A DNA stretch of 64,000 bases from Oegoconia quadripuncta (taxonomy: Eukaryota; Arthropoda; Insecta; Lepidoptera; Autostichidae), in contig OX438749.1 of assembly GCA_949316235.1 (NCBI GenBank), positions 18,926,414 through 18,990,413 of the forward strand, in the 5' to 3' direction. A program made the position numbers and the translations under genes. Position 1 is the stretch's first letter. Each line of letters starts with the position of its first letter. A model generated the notes under the pieces. It was given only the letters and a program-made list of their open reading frames with translations. It was not told the DNA's origin and searched no databases. Shown piece by piece: positions 1 to 12,300 of the stretch.

Positions 1-1340
1 ACATTGCAGTCTTTTAAACAGAAATAAACAAACTTATACATATTATGGAAATACGAAACAAACAAGCCGTCCTCAATGTTCGCAAGCAATGATGAAATGA
101 AAAATACCCCCCTCCTTCAGGTGAACGCGGGGGATGTTTTCCGTCCACCTCGGATAACATGTTCGCTTGGTTTTGCTAATTAAGCCACGCCCATATTTGG
201 TTAGAATAACATCATGTCGGGTGTTAGAAAACCATGAAAACACGTCGCACAAGACCCGGCTTAAAAGATTTGAAATGAAATAGAGTGGTCCGTTTCCATA
301 CTTGCCATAAAAAAATACTCGTCAAGCACTTGCTTTATTTATCACGCGGAACTGAGGAACATTTATTTTTATTTTGTTCCAAAATAATAAGTTAATACGA
401 CCGAACTGTATACGAGATATAACATGATATACCGGGCCGATATGTTAGCACACTGGGGACAAGTCCGGCGCTTGGAGAGTCCGTTATATAAGCTTTTTAA
501 CAGATTTGTATATTACGGGGCCAATACTTAGCCACAGTTTTTTGGGATTCAAATTGTAATCATAGGTAAAACAGGGACCCGATCGCGCTAAGTTTGAACG
601 ATAATACCAAAGCTAAACCATAACCAAAAACGTTACGTTAAGCACATTTCGTATCGCGCTAATCATTTAAATTTAGTTTTTTTCATTTAATCTAGTTTTT
701 TTTAAACTCGTGGTTGCATCTATACATTTTGAGTTTGGTTTTATTTTGGTAGCGTCAATGGTATAATCGTTGACAAAAGCGCAAACTACACCAAAATCAA
801 AAACGTTCCGTTCGAACGATAAAACCGTTGTAAAATAGCGCGATTGGTCCCCGGATCTAAATCGTTATTAAAAATATTGAATGACTCTAGGCTCGTATTA
901 ATAAACCATTCTCCAGATTGAGACGACCTTAAATTGACGCTTGAGAATCTGTTACATGATAAAACAGTAACAAAAAAATTGTACCTATTGAAAATGAGAC
1001 GCGATCTCAATCGCTGGTACTATTTTTTCCTTTGGACTCTATTGGGCATATTTCTGCAAAATTTTTATCATTATCAAAATAACTGAATTACATCGTACGA
1101 ATTACGCATGCGAATGAAATGCATTACGGACGTCTGTTTAATTACTTTTTGAAGGACCGAACAGCGGCACTGCAACACCACGGCAGCGAGGTGAATCCAC
1201 ACCCGACAAGAATTTAGACATCCTTACAGCTCGTATGTATAATTACCTACATACCAAGTATACATAAGTAGATATTTATTATTGGTTCTGTGGAATATTA
1301 AGTAAACTCTGTCGGAAGTTCGTCAAACATCAAATTATAC
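1..1340. other. Intergenic, no gene seen
   Basis: I see no convincing coding exon here. Positions about 805-846 carry a dispersed repeat that reappears interrupted at about 60.63/61.77 kb. Positions about 870-960 resemble the GCCCGTATTAATAAACC MITE family found intact at 13.75 and 38.6 kb. Confidence 0.5.
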
Positions 1341-1350
1341 AGTGTCTTTT

Positions 1351-1674
1351 TATCTTAACTACAGTTTGATCTTGTCTTACACAGGGTGAAATTTAATTCG
1401 TGTAATTCCCATTAACTGGTGACGCCACTCTTGATTACCAACAACTTTTCCCAAGGAACCATAGTCGAATTCGATCAAAAAATTTTCGATTACCCTTATA
1501 ACGAAAATCATTCTGAAACCACCTTTAGCATGGAAGTCCAACAATTTTCGGCTTAATTCGTCTATGGTTCCTAGTGGAAAGTTTTTCGTAATCAGGAGTG
1601 GAGTACCAGTAAATAGGAATTACACGAATTAAATTTCACCCTGTAAAAGACAAGATCAAACTCTAGTTAAGATA
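1351..1674. repeat. Foldback element (CAGGGTGAAATT family)
   Basis: The two ends are inverted copies of each other for about 60 bp. They begin TATCTTAACTACAGTTTGATC and continue into ACAGGGTGAAATTTAATTCG. The unit contains the CCATAGTCGAATTCGATC motif. Related copies lie at 17.26-17.69, 20.58-20.99 and 35.8-36.04 kb, so this is a non-coding dispersed foldback or MITE family. No target duplication was resolved. Confidence 0.7.
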
Positions 1675-1854
1675 ATTGTACTTGATTTTTTATTGTGTTT
1701 ACTACGATATAACGTCGCGTTTTAAAAATATTAAAATTATCGAATACAAGAATTGACAACACACAAGTTAAAAGCAGATTAATAAATATCCAGTTCCTGC
1801 ACGCCTATTCTTATTCTTTATAAGTATGTTGGAAATTTGTCCGGGAAATAACAA

Positions 1855-2096
1855 TTTTTGGTTGGTGGCAGGGCTTTTTAAATGTCCGCCTGGCTAGCTA
1901 GCTACCACCATCTTATCTAAATGAGCCGCCAAGCAGCAATGTTAATAGCATTGTTGTGTTCCGGTTGTCAGAGATATGATAGCCAGTCCCCCAAATAAGA
2001 TGGGGTTACCGGGTCAGTACACTTCTACCCTCGACCTCATTTTCACTTAACGTCAAGTGTGATTGAGGTCCAGTACTAACCCGTTGTGCATAAAAG
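1855..2096 (+). repeat. SINE family B, body only
   Basis: This stretch matches the body of the tRNA-derived SINE that is complete at 47.1 kb: GGTTGGTGGCAGGGC, CTACCACCATCTTATCT, and an end in GTTGTGCATAAAA. The tRNA-like head is missing, so it is a truncated copy. Confidence 0.7.
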
Positions 2097-2299
2097 AAAA
2101 ACAGAAATTGCGACGTTACCATCGCGCGATGTCCGTGCCCTCTTAATAAAGAATGATGCTGCAACGAATGATATTCGACCTATGTGTACCTATTCGATTA
2201 TATGAGATTTGAATACCTACAACCTTTAGCTTTCCACTATAAACTCAACGGCCATTGGCTCGCGTCCTGTCACGTGTGCATTTCTGTATATTTCGAAAG

Positions 2300-2354
2300 G
2301 TGAACCGTCGATTGTTTTTTAATAATGCTTGGAAAGACAATCGACGGTTCACCT
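2300..2354. repeat. Short hairpin
   Basis: AGGTGAACCGTCGATTGT is followed about 20 nt later by its exact reverse complement ACAATCGACGGTTCACCT. No gene is attached to it. It may be the core of a small MITE. Confidence 0.6.
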
Positions 2355-2363
2355 AGAGCTACC

Positions 2364-2525
2364 CTAACTATAGGCTTGTGTTGTGAATATTAGATGGTTG
2401 ATATACTACATAAATACATTATTTTTTAATAAATACTTATTATAAATGAAAAACATCCATAACTCGGGTACACATGTCCGTATTCATCACACAAACATAT
2501 GCCCCTAGCGGGATTCGAACCCGTC
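2364..2525 (-). repeat. SINE family A, partial, reverse
   Basis: This is the reverse orientation of the SINE complete at 5.785 kb. It shares the GGGATTCGAACCCG B-box complement and the CATCCATAACTCGGG segment. It is degenerate towards the left. Confidence 0.6.
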
Positions 2526-3040
2526 GAACGTATTATACTATCAAAGAATTTTTGAATGACAAATTCGTATAAATTGTTTCTGGCTAGATTTAAAAAGTTC
2601 AAATTTGACTATCATTGCTATATAAAGGTTTTATATTTTTGTTGCCATTTACATACCTACCTAATTATAATATGACATGATGACATTATTAATATGACAT
2701 AAATGATTTAATACAACTTTTCCATCTTTGGTGTAGTTTAAGTAATTAATTAGTATAATAGTATGTAGAAAAATTGTTTTGTATGCCAATGTGCGGATCA
2801 CAGCGCTCTGTCAGTTTTCTATGTAACATCACTTTATTGTATTTTACCTGTGTATCACAAATAAATTATTTGATTGGTTGATTGATTGGTCGTCCTGTTT
2901 ATTTAAAGCATTAACTTTAATGTTTGGAACACTCAAACATTTATGTGTGGGACCACACCATTTGGGATAAAGTAACATTATGTGTGTTATGTTTGTATAC
3001 GTGGCCGCACGTCGACGGTTTATTTATTTATGGCATAAGT

Positions 3041-3184
3041 AGCCCCCGTAGCATGACAGGCGCGATAAACATTTATGTCGCGCGAGATTATATTTGTCCT
3101 GCTCATTCGCTTGGACGAAATTACGACTATCCCACTCCGACATCGCGTCGCGCGCGACATAAACGATGTCATGCTACGGGGGCT
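3041..3184. repeat. Palindromic MITE (AGCCCCCGTAGCATGAC ends)
   Basis: The ends AGCCCCCGTAGCATGAC and GTCATGCTACGGGGGCT are perfect inverted repeats, and the interior arms are GC-rich and also partly palindromic. A diverged relative lies at 50.09-50.23 kb. The overlapping small ORFs on both strands follow from the palindrome and are not genes. Confidence 0.7.
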
Positions 3185-3366
3185 GGTCATGCTACGTTCA
3201 CATAGCCGATAGCGTTGCGCCGCCAGCTTATACACTGGTAGTGTTAAGGGCATATTGCTGTTGACTGTACAATCCTTCTTAAAATTAAACACACCATAAA
3301 ATGACGAAGAAGTGAATCCTAAGACCAGCAGTGGGTGAGTCTCATCAGACGGTGTTTCCGATTACG

Positions 3367-6300
3367 ATGATGATGATACAGTGGGTGTTCACAGCCCGCA
3401 CTATGAGCGAAACGTCCAACGTGAGCAGAGACGCGCAGGATCGCGTCAAACCGCCTTCCAACGTCTCGTCGGGATGCGTTGTTGACAGTGAGTTGGGTCC
3501 GTTTTTACCATCATCAATTTCACAAATCATGAACAGTGAGCTAAGAATTTTATTAATAAAACAATCTCAAGATTGAGGTGAACTAGACACTTTTTTTACG
3601 CAATTGATATTTTTTCGACAGTTTAAATCTTATTACTTATTGTGCAACCAACACAGTGATCCACATGTAAACAGTAAAAATGAAATGATCGAAGTGAACA
3701 GCAAGTATATGTATAAACATAATTTAAAAAAAGTTGTATTGGGTGTGGTAGTCTTATTGTTACTTCAGATCGCTTAATTGATGCTGTTTTACAATTATTT
3801 TTTTTGTGTATATTTAATTACTACGCCAATTATACCACCAAATAAAAAAACTTTAATTTTCATATTTCTGTATCATAAAGTCTAGCTTTATTATATTGGA
3901 AGCTTTCCGCCTGCGTGGACTTTATCGCGAATAAAAAATAGCCTGTATCCTGACATCTCTGCCAAATATCGATACTGGTGTCGATTCGGATGTACACCAA
4001 CTAAACTAAATTAAACTAAAACCAGTTTTGGAGTGGTGCCGTCGCATCGTACTGTTGCAGGGAGAAAGAGACAGTACTACTTTAAAACTGGTTTTAGTTT
4101 AGTTTAGGTTAGTTAGTGTACATCCGAATCGACACCACTATCCATTTAGAGGTTTAGTCGTGAATACAAATAGTCCAGTAAGGGTACACTTTTAACTTCC
4201 TATAATTTTAAAGGCCGTGATTTTTTGCACATGGATAGGGTTACCTGTCCGTGATAGAATAAAAAAAATATAACAAATCGGTAGCTTGCCTTAGTCATAA
4301 TATACATATTTAGTAATAAAACATAGACCATAATGATTAAAATTACCACTGTGAATAACATTGCGTCGGAGAATATACTTAGAACCCCTGTAACTATTTT
4401 CAAAAAAAATCGAGCAATAACTTCTTGATAATTATGAAAAATTTCATCGAGGGCAAATATCACGATTCAATAAACTATTTTTAGAAAATATAAAGTAGAT
4501 ATTGATAATTTTTTTAGAAAATAGTTTTAGAAGATCTTAGCTTCTTCTACAACGCAATGAAGTGCACAGTGGTAACTTTAATTTAACATTGCAGGTTTCA
4601 TAACTAAATATCTATACTATAACCTAAAGCAAACTCCTGATCCGTTAGAAAATATTTTTTACAATATCACTGATAGATACTCTATGTATAAAAAATCAGG
4701 GCCTTTAAGATTATAGGAAGTTACACCCCTAAATATGCATATCTTGACTGGACTAGAACCGACGTACATGGGTATTTTTCGTAGTATAACTATTACGTAA
4801 TCTGTGATCGAACCCCTTTAAATTTTATTCACAGCTCGTTCCATAACCATAAGTTCTGTATCCCGTGTAACCAGCAGTGAAGAGGTCCCAGACCACGCCA
4901 GCAAGAAGACACCCTCTCTCCCACCTGGTGAGGAAACTTCTGAAATAAATTTTTCCAATGGATAAGAATTTAAAATAAAAACATATGTAGGTAGGCATAT
5001 ACTGAATATAAAGGATAATTCAAATGTATCAATATATTGGTATTTGTTGATAAAACATACGTAATAAATAAGACACGATGGTGTCGATTCGGATATACAC
5101 CAACTAAACTGAAACCAGTTTTACAGTAGTAGATACTATCTCTTTCTCCCTGGAACAGTACGATGCAACGGCACTACTCCAAAACTGGTTTTAGTTTAAT
5201 TTAGTTGGTGTACATCCGAATCGACACCATTATCACCAAATTTCAAGGTCATAGGGAAGTCAAAAAATTTACTTCGGAACAAAATTTTGGAAAAAAAGCT
5301 TTCTTTGATGGCTTCTCATGCTTTTCGAGAGTTTACCGTGCCTTTGAATATTAAGGCCCATATTTTAAAATGTTCCTCAAGCATACATCATTGAGCATTA
5401 GAAAGAGATGCTTTTTTAACTATCCTCAAGCGGAGATCTGTGCTTGAGGAACACTCTGTAATACGGGCGCCTAAGTGTATTGTTTGCTTTTGTATGAAAT
5501 TAACGATTTGTATGTAACCTCGCATGATACCAAGACATGGTTTTTCCAGAGCCAGTAGGCAGCGGCTATGGGAAGCCCTTGGTAACGCCTATGAATAAAC
5601 GATTAACGCTCAGGAGAGACAACGCCAAATACCCAGCGCCATTTACGAGTAAGTCACTTATATCATTTTTATGTTACTATGCATGGACGTCGGAGGGAGG
5701 AGGATTCTATTGCTTAATTTTGGGGATGGACAAACAACATTCTTGTCACACCATGCTATTGCATATGCATTGCATGCTATTGACGACCGATTGGTGTAGT
5801 GGATAGTGACCCTGTCAGCGAAAGCAACGGTTGCGGGTTCGAATCCCGCGACGGGTAAATGTTTGTGTGATGAATATGAACATTTATTCCTGAGTCATGG
5901 ATGTTATTATATTTATGTAAATATTTATGTATGTTTATCCGTTACCTAGTATCCATAGTACAAGCTTTGCTTAGTTTGGGACTAGATGATTGGTGTAAGT
6001 GTCCGAAATATTTATTTTATTTTTTTATTGAATAGAGTCAACCTGCCTCTCTTGCCCCTTGACAGAGAGAGTCTGTCCCAGCGTCCCTGTAGATTATGTA
6101 GTACGCACAATTACAGGTTTATTATAAAAGTTAAATGCAACTAGAATTAATAAGCTTACTTGATGCGTCGTTATATGAGACTAAGCATGGCCTTTGTATG
6201 TAACATTACAGAAATAACTTTGTAACTTTTCGTTTAGTTAAGAGGGTTTATCTCACATGGCATTCTATACAAACTTTCAAGTTAAATTCGGACAAGTGGC

Positions 6301-9300
6301 AACCCTACGAGGACCTTTCTCCATGCCCTTCTTACGGCGTCTCCTGTGTTTGGTTTTTTGGCATAAAGGTCGTGACGTTATATACGTAATACAAAATATA
6401 CTGTCGGTTTTTTTGAAATGAATAAACCGATTCTAATGAAACTTTCATGTAGATATAAACAGGATACATAGATGTAAAATGTTAGTAGAAAACATTATCT
6501 AAATATCGAATTTAAAAGAATATACCTATTGCTTTTTTTACTATGGAAACCTTAAATCCGTCGAATTTAGTAGTTCTACTCATTTTCAAAAATAATCTCT
6601 ATGAACTTTTTAGATTTATGTAGATACCTACGTGCTTTATGCTTATAAAGTTTCATTTGAATCGGTTTATTCATTACGAAAAATTTGGATTTGAAAATTT
6701 GTTTAGAATACCGTGCGGGATAAACCCTATTAAATAATTCGCGGTCTCACAGTAGGTAGCATTCATCTAATATTCAAAAATAAACAATAATAAGTACATT
6801 ATTATTGTTTACTGTTTTGAATATGAGAATTAATTTCGAAATTCACTACCTTCGTATTCATTTCAGATGTAACCAGTGAAAAATTTCCACCTGTAATTAG
6901 GAATAGATCTCCAATGAGACTTAAAGGTAAGTGACAAACAAAACAGTGTGTATTTTCATCAATATATCTATATGACTTCCATGGGCGTACCCAGCATTAA
7001 CTTACTGGTGGGGTAAAAGTAAATAAAACAACGAAAACTCAATTAAACTTAGAAAAACAATGAAAATCGCCGTTAATTTGTCTGTGCATTTCAAAGATTA
7101 TTACGAGTTTCGCGCTTCAACGATAACGACCCTATCGCGCGGTATTTTTAAAATTTTAAGAATAAAATATCTACTTTATTATTATTTGTTTTTAATGAAT
7201 GCATAATTAATTTTGTAACTTAATAATATACGTCAGTATTTAGCTTCAAGTCAAGTTGGAATGTGGGGCGGGCGCCCATAATTACTCTTGCTTTTCAACG
7301 CCAAATATAGGTGGTATAGGTAATCGTGTAAAGTTGTAAGTGCCTCAGAAGTTTGGCTTTTATTGATATAATTTTCCATAATCGGAAAATTGGAATGTGG
7401 GGCGGGCGCCCATAATTACTCTTGCTTTTCAACGCCAAATATAGGTAGGTATAGGTAATCGTGTAAAGTTGTAAGTGCCTCAGAAGTTTGGCTTTTATTG
7501 ATATAATTTTCCATAATCGGAAAATGATGAAATTGCTAAATGAGGTTATAATGTTCATATGACTGTTAAATAATTTCATGTCTTTTCAAGCGGAAAACAG
7601 ACGGTGTACTTCGCCATCTTCTAGTCACAAACGCGATTTGAACGTGCCTAAAATACGTGAGTATCCCCTTTCACAAGGTGTACAAGCTGAATGTCTTTAC
7701 AACTTTTGTTTTCTAAGTACATGTTATGATGTGAAGAGACTTTACACATGTCGTAACACCTATTTCACAGCAGTACAATCTGAAAGAGATAAACCCTTAC
7801 AGCCCTGCATAATACAACTTTCTCAGCAAATAGCAATTTAATTTAATTAAATTAATTTTTCAATAGCACCTTTTGTTTATTGTTGAGCTCAGTAATTGTT
7901 TTTTTTCTATCTTTATTTAAGTTTAGAAACTTTTGTCCACATTTAGACATGTCAGTCCCGTTGTCTTCCTAGTTTGCATACATTTATTTAGCTGGACAAA
8001 GTTACGGAGGGCTACCTCGAAGCGCAACTAAATTGCAAATCAATATCGCCACCTCTGGTGTGGGTCTGCTAAAATGCTATGAATAATGTCAATATCGAAA
8101 AGATTGATTTGCAATTTGCTCACCAGAGCATCCCTTTCCCTCTGGTTCTTGACACATTCCATCAGCAGGTGTTGCACGTCATCGACCGTACCACAAACAT
8201 CGCAATTGGGAGAGTCCGCTTTCCTCATTAGATGTGCAAACCAGCCTGAGAGATAGTGTCCCGAACGCAACCTAAACAATGTTTTCAAATAAGGTCTACT
8301 AATCTGGACTCTAATAAACTGTAGGGACACAATGTATGTGACGTAATACGTTCTCAAATGTCATCAGTGGGTTAGCGAACGATTGCACCGCGTGGGCTCG
8401 CCAGTCGTTCCCCGTCACGCTCCTCGCTAACCCGCCCTCGAGTACCGTGTTCTATGTAATACTGTTTCGTATAATTTAGAGTCAGATAAATAAACAACTG
8501 TGAATGTGAATCTCTCGTTCTCCTTATCGAAACACTGCACACCTTCTGATTGACTGTACCCAACCCGTACATAGTTTCCACCACGTACATTGGTGACCCG
8601 ACTCGGACATAGTGCAGTGCAGTGTACCAGTAAAGTAACTCTGAACAGTCTAGTTTCGCATTGTGAACTTTTTAATAGCGAACGATTCGCTCCAGGACGG
8701 TAGGGGCTACGGGCGGTAAGGTTAGCGAGGCGCACAAAAATATAAAATAGCATACTATACCGTACCATCATGGAGAGACCAGCGTACTCTGGCAGCGGCG
8801 GTACTTCAGCAGCAGGGAGAGAGCAGTAGCCTGAAGTCGCGCCACCGGCAGACTTCGACCGGCAGACACAAATGGATCTGGCAGCCATCTCCGTCACATC
8901 AAGGATCCCTGAGTTTTGGGTGGATCAACCACGCGTTTGGTTTGTTCGCAGTGAAGCAGTGCTGGCGCCACAGAAATTAAGCGACCAAGCACAATTCGAG
9001 TTGATCGTTGGAAAATTAGACAAACAAGTAATCGGACAGATAACAGACCTCTTGATACATCCACCACCCACAGGTAAATACACAGCCCTTAAAGAGAGAC
9101 TTTTATCGATATACGAAGAGTCAGCTACCAGACAGATACAGAAGTTACTCAGCGAAATGGACTTAGGCGATCAGAAACCATCACAGCTATTGAGACGAAT
9201 GCGAGAACTTGCACGAGAGAAAGTACCAGATGAAACGCTACGCATACTATGGGAGAGTTACTTACCAGCTTCCGCTCGAGCAGTGTTGGCAGTAGCAGAC

Positions 9301-12300
9301 TGCAAAGATTTAGACCGATTGGCAGCCACTGCTGACGCTGTCATGGAATCTACGCGACCAATGCAGATTTCGGAGATCACACAGCCTAGAAGTGCAGTAC
9401 CAGTAGCATCAGATAGCTCAGAAAAGATACTAGTGGAGCTAGGAAGAATTAATTCTCGACTACAAGCTTTAGAAACAAAATCGGCAGTACAATCATCTAC
9501 AGCGCAGCCCTACACAAGCGCCAGTGCCTGCGCATGCATTAACGCGATAGGCAGAGGCAGAGACAGGAATCGCAGGAGTTACAGTCGCCATCGTTCATCA
9601 TCTTGGAGACGCAGCAGCAGCGGCAGCAGGAAAACGCCGGACAGCCCGGACTGGCTATGCACATACCATTACAGGTTTCGAGAAAACGCACACAAATGCG
9701 TACAGCCGTGCGCTTGGAAGAAGCCGGCGGAAAACTAGATGCGGTACCGGAAGTGGCGGAAGCCGGTATGATCTTACCATCACACCGCCTTACCATAACA
9801 GACTTTTCAAGTGGACTCCGTTTCTTAATAGACACCGGTGCTAATGTGTCAGTGATCCCAGTAACAAAAAAAGGTTATACTAAAAGTGAAAGTGAATACA
9901 AACTATTCGCTGCAAATGGTACAATTATCAAGACATATGATATAAAGACTCTAGAACTTAATGTAGGCCTTAGAAGAGCATTTAAATGGACTTTTGTCAT
10001 TGCAGACGTCAGATAGCCAATTTTAGGAGCTGATTTTTTGAGTAGATATGGTCTTTTGGTAGATCTAAAGTCCCGTAAACTAATCGACAAGGTTACTACC
10101 TTGAATGTGTAGCCTCATTAGTCAACTTTGTCGAACCATCCGTGACAACGGTAGATGTTAATCACCCTTTCCTTTCACTTAAATAAGTACCCAGACATAA
10201 CGAAACCAATATCATTTAAGGAGACGCCTAGTCATAGCGTCTGTCATCATATCGATACTACAGGTTCACCTGTATACGCCCGTGCTAGACCTCTACCGCC
10301 GGATAGGTATCGGAAAGTGAAGGAAGAATTTCGATTAATGCAGGAGTTAGGGATATGTAGACCATCTAAAAGCCCGTGGGCAAGTCCTTTGCACGTAGTG
10401 CCCAAGAAAAATGGCGAAATTCGACCTTGTGGAGATTATAGAAAATTAAATTCTGTCACGAAACCCGATAGGTACCCAATTCCTAGACTGCAAGATTTTA
10501 CGTACAATTTAGCAGGTAAAAAGTTTTTTTCAAAATAGATATCAATAGATCTTATCACTTTATTCCCGTAGCAAAACAGGACATAGAAAAGACAGTCATT
10601 ATAACACCATTCGGTTTATTCGAATTTCCTAGAATGACTTTTGGATTGCGCAACGCAGCCCAGTCGTTTCAAAGATTTATGGATATGACTGTACTTCAAT
10701 GTTTCGATTTTTTTTTTTTTTTTTCAAAAGGAAGTACTAAACGAAGTGACTTCTCCTTTTCTTGCATATCTTGGGAGAGCAGAAGCATATGAGTGCTAAA
10801 CCTATTACGGATATGATAATGATTGCGAGGATGGACCACCATAGATTATTTCCCCACTCCCGGAGGGCCTCCCATACGTTCCCTGTTGCGTGTTTCGGGA
10901 AAAACTTGACTGGAGATAGGGAATTCTCTTCATCATCTGTCAACATCACGTGTCTATCATAAATCACATTAATCGTCTCTTTATACCATTCCCTAAATAT
11001 CCCTCCGAACTCGGAGACAGACGGAAAGATAATACGATCTGATACCGCCCTGATCCCGTTGAACCAATTGCAGACTCTGCTGGTCTCATTAGGTCCATAT
11101 ATGCATGACAAGTTCAGTATCTTGGATATGTTGCTTGTACGGATTTGTTATCTGTGCTCCAGTTGATGACATAGCTGATCATCGCTATATAGTTACAATT
11201 ATACACTTTGAAAGAGTTTTTCACGGTAATCGTAGCAGTCTCCTATTCCAGGTGTGAAAGGAGAGATGTAACCTAGGTCCCTCCGAGTTATGCTTTGGTT
11301 TTTCTCTAATTTATCTATTGTGTCCAAACATTTTTCTGTCTTATAAGTCATTTCCCAATCCAACTTTATGTCATCCTCATCAATTGACCGCTCTACTACA
11401 ATCAATTTGCTACCTTCGCAAGTGGGCAAGTTGCGGAAGGGTTCCATCAGGTTTTCAGACATGCCAGTGTCGGGAAGGACAAAACCATGCCCCTGCTTAT
11501 TGAGTATATACTCAGAGCCGCAGTATCGAAGACCCCTACAAGATCCATCTAATGTTCCTAGAGGTATATGGCTGCTAGAGATATGCATAGAAGCAACCGT
11601 GATGTTGAGAGGATCATAATATATTGTTATCGTGCTCTTTTTGAGGTTTGGGCAAGTTCGTTCTCCTTCCACAGAAGGCATCCATTTTGTCTTGATTTGA
11701 ACCGCAAATGCCATTTTTGAATATCTTATCGGTGTACTTCATCGAATAATGATCAAAAGAAACTTCATATTCAGTTACCAGTATTACAGTTTGAGGGTTG
11801 TGATTCGTTGCCATCCAGGAACATATGTAATCAGGTTTTGTCGGAGGTGTTAACGTTCCTGATTTGAAGGAGAAGACGGATTCTTTACATTCTGTATCAG
11901 TCAAACTGGAAGGATTGATCTCAAAAGTTTTGTCTTGACTTCCAAAGAATCCCTCTGAACAATGGGTTGTCCAGATCTCTTTTGAGCATAAATGCCCTCT
12001 GACTATTGGTGATCCAGGTAGGGGGGTTCTTGATTCGAATACCACATTGTGTTCGTGACTTGTTGAATGATGCGGATACAATAAGTTGCAATCGATGTCA
12101 TGAGTTGTAAGATATCTCGGTTTGTCCGTTAGAGGATTCGGAAATAAATTCATTGATCCAAATGAGGATCTGAATGCACATGTCAGAATTAGCAAAGTTA
12201 GGAAATTGTCCATATTCAATATTCTATATAGATGACATCATTATAGCTAGCGACTCAGCAGAGCTTCACGAACAGCATTTGGAGAAGGTGTTCTCAAGGC

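Noticed and set aside
2924..3292. Overlapping ORFs on both strands
   Set aside because: They are produced by a GC-rich palindromic MITE and have no splice or homology support.
3341..3487. Alternative frame reading an Asp-rich, Arg-rich peptide before exon 1 of the phase-1 gene
   Set aside because: It meets a stop just before the donor at 3487, while the other frame continues in phase with exon 2.
5785..5860. A tRNA gene (GGTTCGAATCCC with a tRNA-like A box)
   Set aside because: It is followed by a body shared with several other loci, and the ends do not pair as an acceptor stem. It is the head of a SINE. The same holds at 28.6, 47.1 and 51.0 kb.
8427..8897. 156-codon minus-strand ORF
   Set aside because: It runs antisense through the 5' LTR and leader of the Ty3/gypsy element; a shorter relative at 13134-13343 crosses the 3' LTR.
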